Source: an uncultured Parabacteroides sp. (GTDB taxonomy: Bacteria; Bacteroidota; Bacteroidia; Bacteroidales; Tannerellaceae). Taken from it: a stretch of DNA of 5,363 nt. The notes beneath the pieces are model-generated. The model was not told where the DNA came from, searched no databases, and was given only the letters and a program-made list of their open reading frames with translations. The stretch covers positions 1 to 5,363 of the forward strand of contig CALBYC010000108.1 of NCBI GenBank assembly GCA_937890135.1, in the 5' to 3' direction. Below, piece after piece: positions 1-5,363 of this stretch (the first letter of the stretch is position 1; each line of letters opens with the position of its first letter). Made by a program: the position numbers and the translations under genes.

Positions 1-1713
1 TTGTTTGGCATGCACATCAATCCCTATGGAACCCCCGGGGATCGTTGGTTTCCGGAGCGTTTGGTAGATTTAGATCCGCAAAGAGTGGTGGCTCTTTCTT
101 TTTATCAAGACCCAGGGCGTGAAGGTTCAGAATGGGGGATTAAACATGTCAGGGTACTTAATAGCGGCAGATATGACGTACCGGTATGGATGACGTTGAG
201 CGGTGATAAATTTTTCCCGTTTGTGGATAAATATGGACAGTTCAAATTCAAGAATTGGCCGGGTAAGATTTATTCGGACAATGATTTGCGCCTTAATAAA
301 GAGAAAGAGCAAAGGGATCTGGATTCTTATCCTGGACCGACGAATTGGAGTAAATACGGCGGTTGGAAAGATGGCCCTAAATTAGAGGCTAAAGGCCATT
401 TCTATGTGGCGAAGATAAAGGGCAAATGGTGGATGGTGGATCCCGAAGGGTATCTGTTCTGGTCTCATGGCATTGTGCGTGTGACCCCTTCTTGCGGCAT
501 TACTCCTTTGGATGGTAGGAAATTCTATTTTGAAGATCTTCCTATTGAGTCGGATCCCGATTATGGATTGTTTTACCAATTGCATGATGAGCTTTTGAAA
601 CCCTATTATACGAAAAGGGGAATAAAGGAAACCTACAACTTCTCTGCTGCCAATATCAAGAGAAAATATGGCGATGAATGGGAAAAAGATTTTGCGGATA
701 TGTGCCATAAGAGATTGAGGAGCTGGGGGCTTAACACCATTGCGAACAGTTCGGACAAATATATCTATTCGATGAGTAAGACTCCTTATTGCGAACGCTT
801 TGAAATAAAGTCTCCAAGCATAGCAGGATCAGCAAATACGGGATGGTGGTGGGATTTTAGGGATCCTTTCCATCCAGATTTCAAGGCAAATGTGCGGGCA
901 CAGTTATTGGAGAGGAAAAAGGAGATTGACGATCCTTGGTGTTATGGTTTCTTTGTAGATAACGAGTTGAATTGGGGAGGAGATTATACATTGGCTTTTT
1001 GGACTCTTAAGTCTCCTGCCGCTCAACCTGCAAAGAGGCATTTCATGGCATATCTAAAAAAGAAGTACAAGAAAATTGATGAATTGAATCGGGCATGGAA
1101 TTCTAATTATGAGAATTGGCATGAGTTCTTGTTGAGAAAAGAAGAACTGGGAAAGGCGCATAGCAAAGCGGCGTATGCGGATTGTAAGGATTTTTCTCTC
1201 ATTATAATTGATGCTTATTTTAAGAATATAAAGGATGTGTTCCGGAAAGTAGCTCCCAATAAATTATATATGGGCTGTCGTTTCGCTGGAAGAGGTCGTG
1301 AAGACGTACTACGGTGTGCGGCAAAACATTGTGATGTCATCAGTTATAATATTTACAATAAGACGTTGGATTGGCTCAAGCTTCCGGAAGGGATAGATAA
1401 GCCTGTGATGATTGGCGAATTTCATTTTGGAGCGTTGGACCGCGGATTGTTCCATCCCAGTTTGATTCAAGTATCAGACCAAAAGGCGAGGGGAGAGGCT
1501 TATGAAACGTATGTGGAATCCGCTTTACGGCATCCGAATATAATAGGGACTCACTGGCATCAATTCTCCGATCAGATGTTGACCGGCCGTTTTGATGGTG
1601 AATGTTTCCAAGTGGGATTTACAGATATATGTGATACCCCTTACCCTGAGACAATAAGCAAGGTGAGGGAAGTGGGATACCACTTGTATGATATTAGGAA
1701 TAATGACAAATAG
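1..1713 (+). CDS. GH50 beta-agarase-like glycoside hydrolase, 5' end outside window
   Basis: The frame is open from base 1, so the first TTG is probably an internal Leu codon and the true start lies upstream. The 570 visible residues appear to hold the end of an N-terminal beta-sandwich region followed by a full (beta/alpha)8 barrel. GH50-like landmarks are WWMVDPEGYLFWSHG (about 143-157), FVDNELNWGG (318-327), with E322 the likely acid/base, IGEFHFGALDRG (471-482), with E473 the likely nucleophile, and a C-terminal THWHQFSDQMLTGRFDGE plus VGFTDICDTPYPE block. Both catalytic Glu residues are present. Characterised GH50 enzymes cleave beta-1,4-galactosidic bonds in agarose-type galactans; the substrate here is not proven and could be another beta-galactan. 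Any signal peptide would lie upstream, so location is unknown, though periplasmic or surface is usual. A strong terminator follows 11 nt after the stop, marking a transcription-unit end. Family assignment is from recognised motifs only. Confidence 0.85.
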   Translation: MFGMHINPYGTPGDRWFPERLVDLDPQRVVALSFYQDPGREGSEWGIKHVRVLNSGRYDVPVWMTLSGDKFFPFVDKYGQFKFKNWPGKIYSDNDLRLNKEKEQRDLDSYPGPTNWSKYGGWKDGPKLEAKGHFYVAKIKGKWWMVDPEGYLFWSHGIVRVTPSCGITPLDGRKFYFEDLPIESDPDYGLFYQLHDELLKPYYTKRGIKETYNFSAANIKRKYGDEWEKDFADMCHKRLRSWGLNTIANSSDKYIYSMSKTPYCERFEIKSPSIAGSANTGWWWDFRDPFHPDFKANVRAQLLERKKEIDDPWCYGFFVDNELNWGGDYTLAFWTLKSPAAQPAKRHFMAYLKKKYKKIDELNRAWNSNYENWHEFLLRKEELGKAHSKAAYADCKDFSLIIIDAYFKNIKDVFRKVAPNKLYMGCRFAGRGREDVLRCAAKHCDVISYNIYNKTLDWLKLPEGIDKPVMIGEFHFGALDRGLFHPSLIQVSDQKARGEAYETYVESALRHPNIIGTHWHQFSDQMLTGRFDGECFQVGFTDICDTPYPETISKVREVGYHLYDIRNNDK

Positions 1714-1724
1714 TAATCGGGAGG

Positions 1725-1766
1725 CAAGAGGCTGTGTCTATTTTTGACATAGCCTCTTGTCTTTTT
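1725..1766 (+). terminator. Intrinsic terminator after the GH50 gene
   Basis: A 14-bp stem pairs 1725-1738 (CAAGAGGCTGTGTC) with 1746-1759 (GACATAGCCTCTTG). There is one G-U pair and a 7-nt loop (TATTTTT), and a T-run follows at 1762-1766. The AGAGGCTGTGTC-type hairpin resembles terminators I recall as common in Bacteroides genomes. It should isolate the GH50 unit from the threonine promoter downstream. Confidence 0.9.
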
Positions 1767-1853
1767 GGCGGGATATGACCTGAAGAAGAACTTCTCAACA
1801 TTCGTTATAACGGCTGTGGGAAAAGTTAAATATCGAATTTAATACAAAAAATC

Positions 1854-1884
1854 TTTGTTTATGGAAAAATTGTTATTATATTTG
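1854..1884 (+). promoter_or_regulatory. Bacteroides-type promoter for the threonine operon
   Basis: TTTG at 1854-1857 is the -33 element and TATATTTG at 1877-1884 matches the -7 consensus TAnnTTTG. The spacer is exactly 19 nt, as expected for the Bacteroides primary sigma factor. Transcription should begin near 1890, about 15 nt before the leader ATG at 1906. No other promoter of this quality is seen before the homoserine kinase gene, so it probably drives the whole thr unit. Confidence 0.8.
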
Positions 1885-1905
1885 TGACATATAAAACAAT
1901 TATTC

Positions 1906-1998
1906 ATGAACAAATACTTCTTTCATACCATATTGTTGGACGAATCAGGGCGTATGTTTGGTTTTACATCGTATGCCGGGACGACCCCTAGGGGGTGA
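1906..1998 (+). CDS. Putative 30-residue leader peptide ahead of the thr operon
   Basis: A short ORF starts about 15 nt after the predicted transcription start. It begins MNKYFFHTILLDE and ends TSYAGTTPRG. It has four Thr codons (8, 21, 26, 27), the last two adjacent and three codons before the stop, plus single Ile and Met codons. A GC-rich hairpin (ACCCC/GGGGT, 1984-1996) overlaps codons 27-30 and the first base of the stop. Position right after a promoter, small size, and tandem Thr codons next to structured RNA fit a leader peptide that senses threonine-tRNA charging. Thr density is far below that of E. coli ThrL, so the role is an inference. It could also be a chance ORF. Confidence 0.4.
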   Translation: MNKYFFHTILLDESGRMFGFTSYAGTTPRG

Positions 1999-2090
1999 GA
2001 GTTTATTTTGATGTGTTTCTACGTGATGCACGCCTGTGTACTCAGGATTCTTTGAGATCGAATCTTATTATTCCCTTATTTTTTATTTAA
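1984..2090 (+). promoter_or_regulatory. Possible transcription attenuator region
   Basis: Three elements are visible. A 5-bp GC hairpin lies at 1984-1996. A 7-bp stem with one G-U pairs 2044-2050 (AGGATTC) with 2060-2066 (GAATCTT). A T-rich tract lies at 2079-2088, just before the ATG at 2098. GGGCGT at 1948-1953, inside the leader ORF, can pair with ACGCCT at 2030-2035 and could give an alternative fold. The second stem is weak and sits 12 nt before the T-run, so it is not a classical terminator. Placement between leader and first coding start is the main support. Confidence 0.3.
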
Positions 2091-2097
2091 GACATCT

Positions 2098-2181
2098 ATG
2101 CTCATACAGAGCTATGGAGCCGGTGCCGGAGTAACGGCGGCCGGAGTCTTTGCTAATATTATGAACATTGCAAACATTTAA
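2098..2181 (+). pseudogene. thrA: 3' relic of thrA (aspartokinase/homoserine dehydrogenase), 27 codons
   Basis: Translation from the ATG at 2098 gives 27 residues including YGAGAGVTAAGVFANI. This matches the conserved end of bifunctional aspartokinase-homoserine dehydrogenase I, where the homoserine dehydrogenase domain finishes in a (K/Q)GYGAGA-VTAAGVFA-type motif. The full protein is about 810 residues, so roughly 97% is gone, including the kinase, ACT and most of the dehydrogenase domains. The frame has no stop or frameshift up to its natural end at 2179-2181, so the loss looks recent or the tail is retained. Similarity stops abruptly at the ATG, in front of which lies an apparently native 5' leader. 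This suggests an internal deletion joining the start codon to a Met codon near the 3' end. The stop lies 4 nt before the next gene's ATG, so translation of this mini-ORF could still couple to it. It has no catalytic function. Confidence 0.85.
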
Positions 2182-2185
2182 GTAT

Positions 2186-3400
2186 ATGAAGCACCTTATT
2201 ATTTTAGGCGATGGAATGGCAGATTGGGCTGTTCCGTCATTAGAGGGTAAGACCTTGTTGCAATACTCTCACACGCCCTACATGGACAAACTGGCCCTAA
2301 TGGGGCGTACGGGCATCCTGAAAACTATAGCCGATGGATTTCATCCTGGAAGCGAGGTAGCAAACATGTCGGTCATGGGATACGACCTCCCCACGGTGTA
2401 CGAAGGTCGAGGGGTGTTGGAAGCAGCCAGTATCGGTGTAGATTTGGAAACGGACGACATGGCTATGCGTTGCAATCTGGTGTGTATAGAAGGTGACTTG
2501 TTGAAGAACCACTCGGCCGGGCATATTGCTACCGAAGAGGCCGACCAGCTGATTCGTTTCTTGGATAAGGAACTGGGAAACGAAAGCATTCGCTTTTATA
2601 CAGGCGTGCAGTATAGACACTTGTTAGTGGTAAAAGGTGGAAACAAACACTTGGCTTGTGTGCCTCCACATGACGTTCCGTTGCAGCCGTTTCGCCCTAA
2701 TCTGGTAAAATCGCTTTCGGCTGATGCTGAACCGACAGCCCAATTGCTGAACCGACTGATTCTGAAATCGCAGGAATTGCTAGCCCGCCATCCACTCAAT
2801 CAACGACGTGTGGCGGAAGGTAAGGATGCGGCTAACAGCATCTGGCCGTGGAGCCCTGGTTATCGGCCGAAGATGGAACCGTTGGCAACCAAGTATCCGC
2901 AAATAAAGGAAGGCTCTGTTATCACGGCTGTAGACTTGATTCGTGGCATTGGCAGGTATGCTGGCTTACGTTGTATCGATGTGGAAGGAGCCACCGGCTT
3001 ATACAATACAAATTACGAGGGCAAGGCACAGGCTGCCATAGACGCATTACGTACAGACGATTTTGTTTATCTGCATATAGAGGCTAGCGATGAGGCCGGT
3101 CATGAAGGCGATGTGGCATTGAAAATCAAGACTATCGAGTATTTGGACCAGCGGGTTATAAAACCTATCTACGAAGCCGTTAAAGACTGGGAAGAAGCGG
3201 TGGCTATTGCCGTGTTGCCCGATCATCCCACCCCCTGCGAACTACGTACTCATACCTCGACCCCTATTCCTTTCTTTATTTACTATCCCGGTATTGAGCC
3301 TGATTTCGTGCAGACATATGATGAAGTAGCATGCCGGCAGGGTGGGTACGGTATGCTCGATAAAGACCAGTTTATGAATTTGTTTATGTCTTATAAATAA
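2186..3400 (+). CDS. apgM: Proposed homoserine kinase, apgM-like (alkaline phosphatase superfamily)
   Basis: This 404-residue cytoplasmic protein belongs to the cofactor-independent phosphoglycerate mutase-like branch (ApgM type) of the alkaline phosphatase superfamily. Members placed in threonine operons are the proposed homoserine kinases that replace GHMP-type ThrB, making O-phosphohomoserine. Visible features are the metal motif LGDGMADW with D9, the nucleophile motif PGSEVANMSVMGYD with Ser56 (equivalent to NSEVGH of GpmI), SIWPWSPGYRP at 218-228, the metal-binding EASDEAGHEGD with D302 and H306, and PDHPTPCELRTHT with D346, H347 and H356. All expected metal and nucleophile positions are present and the length is normal, so it should be active. 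ATG 2186 is preferred to the TTG 18 nt upstream because family homology starts at MKHLII and the ATG lies 4 nt after the thrA stop. It sits 12 nt before thrC. Phosphoglycerate mutase activity is the alternative, but operon context favours homoserine kinase. Confidence 0.92.
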   Translation: MKHLIILGDGMADWAVPSLEGKTLLQYSHTPYMDKLALMGRTGILKTIADGFHPGSEVANMSVMGYDLPTVYEGRGVLEAASIGVDLETDDMAMRCNLVCIEGDLLKNHSAGHIATEEADQLIRFLDKELGNESIRFYTGVQYRHLLVVKGGNKHLACVPPHDVPLQPFRPNLVKSLSADAEPTAQLLNRLILKSQELLARHPLNQRRVAEGKDAANSIWPWSPGYRPKMEPLATKYPQIKEGSVITAVDLIRGIGRYAGLRCIDVEGATGLYNTNYEGKAQAAIDALRTDDFVYLHIEASDEAGHEGDVALKIKTIEYLDQRVIKPIYEAVKDWEEAVAIAVLPDHPTPCELRTHTSTPIPFFIYYPGIEPDFVQTYDEVACRQGGYGMLDKDQFMNLFMSYK

Positions 3401-3412
3401 CTCCAACGCAAT

Positions 3413-4714
3413 ATGAAATACTACAGTACAAATAAGCAAACAGCCGATGTGACCTTGGAAGAGGCCGTAGTGAAGGGTTTAGCGGGCGACAAGGGGCTTT
3501 TTATGCCATGCGAAATCAAGAGATTCCTTCCATCGTTCTATGATGAAATACAGAATCTTTCTTTTCAGGAGATAGCCTATTGTGTGGCCGATGCTTTCTT
3601 TGGTGAAGACGTTCCGGCTGATACGTTGAAGCATATCGTGTACGATACGCTTAGTTTCGATGTACCTGCGGTAAAAGTGAGAGAAAACATTTATTCCCTG
3701 GAACTATTTCACGGTCCTACATTGGCTTTCAAGGATGTGGGTGGGCGATTCATGGCACGTCTGCTGGGCTATTACATCCGTAAGGAAGGGAAGAAGTCGG
3801 TAAATGTGTTGGTAGCCACCTCGGGTGATACGGGTAGTGCCGTAGCCAATGGCTTTTTGGGGGTAGATGGCATACACGTATATGTGCTTTATCCCAAAGG
3901 AAAAGTAAGTGAGATTCAAGAAAAGCAGTTCGCTACGTTGGGACAGAACATCACGGCTATAGAAGTGGATGGCACATTTGATGACTGCCAAGCTTTGGTG
4001 AAGAATGCTTTCATGGATAAAGAGCTGAATGAATATATGCAACTTACTTCTGCTAATTCCATCAACGTGGCTCGTTTCCTGCCTCAGGCCTTTTATTATT
4101 TTTATGCTTATGCACAGATGAAGAGACTGGGTAAAGCCGATAATCTGGTAATTTGTGTGCCCAGCGGAAACTTTGGAAACATTACGGCCGGCCTGTTCGG
4201 AAAGCGCATGGGGCTGCCGGTAAAGCGTTTCATTGCGGCCAATAACCGGAACGATGTCTTCTTCCAGTACTTAAAGACGGGCGAATATCATCCGAAGGCA
4301 TCAGTAGCTACCATTGCCAATGCCATGGATGTGGGCGACCCAAGTAATTTTGCCCGTGTAATCGACTTGTATGGCGGTAGTCATGATTCCATTGCAGCCG
4401 ATATAAGCGGCGAGGCATATACCGATGAACAGATTCGGGAGACCATTCAGCGTACTTACGAGGAAACAGGATATCTGCTCGACCCCCACGGAGCCTGCGG
4501 TTACCGTGCATTGGCCGAAGATTTGAAGCCGGGAGAGACTGGCGTATTTCTTGAAACGGCTCATCCCGCCAAGTTCCTTCATACGGTAGAGTCTATTATC
4601 GGTACGGATGTGAAAATCCCCGAAAAACTTCAGGCGTTTATGCGTGGGGTCAAGCAAAGCGTTCCGATGTCGAAAGATTTTGCTTCTTTCAAGACCTATC
4701 TCATGAAGCAATAA
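3413..4714 (+). CDS. thrC: Threonine synthase
   Basis: This 433-residue PLP enzyme converts O-phospho-L-homoserine to L-threonine and phosphate, the last step of threonine synthesis, in the cytoplasm. It has the N-terminal threonine-synthase signature (YYSTNKQTADVTLEEAVVKGL). HGPTLAFKDVGGRFMA carries the PLP-binding Lys107, followed by the ATSGDTGSAV loop at about 135-144, SANSINVARFLPQ at 213-225, and the PLP-phosphate cradle PSGNFGN at about 250-256. The C-terminal DPHGACGYRAL and ETAHPAKF blocks are also present. Length is normal for the long ThrC subtype of bacteria and yeast, and it looks complete. ATG 3413 lies 12 nt after the kinase stop, so the two are almost certainly co-transcribed. 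No Shine-Dalgarno motif is seen, as usual in Bacteroidota. No intrinsic terminator is visible downstream; an IS30 fragment begins almost at once. Confidence 0.97.
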   Translation: MKYYSTNKQTADVTLEEAVVKGLAGDKGLFMPCEIKRFLPSFYDEIQNLSFQEIAYCVADAFFGEDVPADTLKHIVYDTLSFDVPAVKVRENIYSLELFHGPTLAFKDVGGRFMARLLGYYIRKEGKKSVNVLVATSGDTGSAVANGFLGVDGIHVYVLYPKGKVSEIQEKQFATLGQNITAIEVDGTFDDCQALVKNAFMDKELNEYMQLTSANSINVARFLPQAFYYFYAYAQMKRLGKADNLVICVPSGNFGNITAGLFGKRMGLPVKRFIAANNRNDVFFQYLKTGEYHPKASVATIANAMDVGDPSNFARVIDLYGGSHDSIAADISGEAYTDEQIRETIQRTYEETGYLLDPHGACGYRALAEDLKPGETGVFLETAHPAKFLHTVESIIGTDVKIPEKLQAFMRGVKQSVPMSKDFASFKTYLMKQ

Positions 4715-4716
4715 AG

Positions 4717-4919
4717 GATGCATTTTGATCAAGTATGAAAGCTGAGGTGCGTTGGTGTTTTTGCATGCAGACTTCTTAGTGCGATCTATTGCGCTTTATT
4801 TCACGGTAGACCGTTGACTTGGAAGTACCAATCTATTTAGAAATGCGTAACAGGTTCCATTTCCTTCTTAAGCCTAGGTTCATCTCGTACCTTTTGGCTT
4901 CGATTAGTTGATTAGACGT
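4717..4919 (-). pseudogene. Degenerate N-terminal fragment of an IS30-family transposase
   Basis: Read on the minus strand from about 4919, one frame gives TSNQLIEAKRYEMNLGLRRK, then a stretch with an in-frame TAG, then IGTSKSTVYREIKRNRS (4832 down to 4782), then a TAA one codon later. The last block is the helix-turn-helix signature of IS30 transposases (IGVSKSTVSRELKRN type). The KRYEM block sits 20 residues before it, the spacing expected from QRY to IG in this family. After the TAA the frame continues with residues such as QKHQRT that may match the following part. No DDE catalytic region is present: the remnant ends against thrC, so well over three quarters of the gene is missing. Two nonsense codons and no clear start show it is dead. 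Terminal inverted repeats were not found. Exact ends are uncertain. Confidence 0.7.
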
Positions 4920-5125
4920 TGCAATAAAAGTTTATTAATCAGAGAGAGAGACTTATGTCTCACTTTCTGCTTATATTGCTATCGGACGCTCTTGAGGGCT
5001 TAGCGCTCTCGCTGTGTTTTCCATGGTCCTTCATCTTAATCCTGTTTACGACTGCGAAGATAAACCGGTACTCTATCAAAAACAGATACAGAATTATTAA
5101 TATTTGTTATATTGTAGCGATTTTA
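4920..5125. other. Intergenic stretch without recognised gene
   Basis: Between the transposase relic and the next promoter nothing is recognised. There is a short GAGAC/GTCTC hairpin at 4948-4961 and an (AG)n run at 4941-4950, then a more GC-rich patch near 4980-5060 and AT-rich DNA leading into the promoter. The GC-rich patch may be the upstream part of the decayed insertion sequence, but no similarity supports this. Confidence 0.4.
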
Positions 5126-5156
5126 TTTTCTTTTTATGTTATTATAGTTATTTTTG
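5126..5156 (+). promoter_or_regulatory. Bacteroides-type promoter for the downstream secreted enzyme
   Basis: TATTTTTG at 5149-5156 matches the -7 consensus TAnnTTTG. At the right distance (19-nt spacer) lies TTTT at 5126-5129, an imperfect -33 TTTG, in very AT-rich DNA. Predicted transcription start is near 5163, giving a 5' leader of about 65 nt before the ATG at 5228. Confidence 0.55.
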
Positions 5157-5227
5157 TTTGCAGATTATCAAGGCATCACTGCCGGGTGAGAATCTTTTTC
5201 ATTTTTTATCAAAAGCAAAAAGCTCTT

Positions 5228-5363
5228 ATGAAGTTTAAAATTATCATCACTCTTGTGGCCCTTTCCCTGCTTGATGTCGCATCGGCAAAAGACGTGGTAT
5301 GGTATTCGGGTGGCCAAGTCACTTATTCCACACAGAAGAACTATGGGACGGTCGTAGCCAAGG
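5228..5363 (+). CDS. Secreted protein N-terminus, possible GH115 alpha-glucuronidase (3' end outside window)
   Basis: Only 45 residues are visible. They start with a typical signal peptide: MKFK, a hydrophobic core IIITLVALSLLDV, then ASA with likely cleavage before KDVVW. The mature start, KDVVWYSGGQVTYSTQ followed by NYGTVVAKA-like sequence, resembles the N-terminal domain of Bacteroides GH115 enzymes. As I recall them, these begin with D-V-W-(Y/F)-DG-x-PVTY and then a stretch leading to ALxMFxxDMxxVTG. GH115 enzymes remove (4-O-methyl-)glucuronic acid from xylan or arabinogalactan side chains. ATG 5228 is chosen because the signal peptide begins there. The same frame is open back to 4928, but that part contains the promoter. 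Another secreted polysaccharide-degrading enzyme with a similar N-terminal domain is possible; export is much surer than the family. Confidence 0.6.
   Translation, partial: MKFKIIITLVALSLLDVASAKDVVWYSGGQVTYSTQKNYGTVVAK

Noticed and set aside
1753..1842. Open frame ending FVITAVGKVKYRI before the thr promoter, possibly the tail of a lost gene
   Set aside because: It overlaps the terminator hairpin, has no recognised match and is too short to tell from chance.
2168..2185. Alternative TTG start adding six residues to the homoserine kinase
   Set aside because: It lies inside the thrA relic, adds residues outside the family alignment, and a proper ATG is available at 2186.
4301..4732. 143-codon minus-strand frame opposite thrC
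   Set aside because: It is antisense to a clearly conserved enzyme gene, has no recognisable protein features and is best explained as a shadow frame.
4941..4961. (AG)n run and GAGAC/GTCTC hairpin as a possible terminator or inversion site
   Set aside because: The stem is only 5 bp with no T-run after it, and no matching inverted repeat was found elsewhere in the window.
4955..5227. 91-codon hydrophobic open frame running into the same frame as the secreted protein at 5228
   Set aside because: It contains the -7 element TATTTTTG and has no recognisable family. The signal peptide clearly starts at 5228, and AT-rich DNA easily yields hydrophobic open frames. A small membrane protein cannot be fully excluded.
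5158..5238. Short frame containing LPGENLFHFLSKAKSS overlapping the start of the secreted protein
   Set aside because: It has only a TTG start that lies before the predicted transcription start, and no known family; not enough to call a leader peptide.

Overview
The window looks like a gut Bacteroides or close relative (Bacteroidales). The grounds are a canonical Bacteroides promoter (-33 TTTG, 19-nt spacer, -7 TATATTTG), AT-rich start regions without Shine-Dalgarno motifs, the Bacteroides-type threonine gene order with a phosphoglycerate-mutase-like homoserine kinase, and flanking genes for polysaccharide breakdown. Genus is inferred from these features; no search was run.

Layout: (1) 1-1713 is the 3' part of a GH50 (beta-agarase-like) glycoside hydrolase, closed by a strong intrinsic terminator at 1725-1766. 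(2) 1767-2181 holds a strong promoter (1854-1884), a 30-codon leader-like ORF (1906-1998), a possible attenuator, and a 27-codon in-frame relic of the 3' end of thrA (aspartokinase/homoserine dehydrogenase). About 97% of thrA is missing. (3) 2186-3400 is the proposed homoserine kinase of the alkaline phosphatase superfamily, usually annotated apgM. (4) 3413-4714 is thrC, threonine synthase. (5) 4717-4919, minus strand, is a decayed N-terminal fragment of an IS30-family transposase lying against the 3' end of thrC. (6) 5126-5156 is a second promoter, followed at 5228 by the start of a secreted protein that runs off the window and resembles the N-terminus of GH115 alpha-glucuronidases.

The two complete genes catalyse the last two steps of threonine synthesis: homoserine to O-phosphohomoserine to threonine. 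The gene that should head the operon and supply homoserine survives only as its last codons, joined directly to an ATG behind an apparently intact promoter and leader. The leftover mini-ORF stops 4 nt before the kinase start, so translational coupling may be kept. The truncated threonine operon lies between two carbohydrate-active enzyme genes and next to an insertion-sequence remnant, which suggests a rearranged locus. The most interesting points are the thrA deletion and the leader in front of it. I found no clear evidence for an entirely new multi-gene system.
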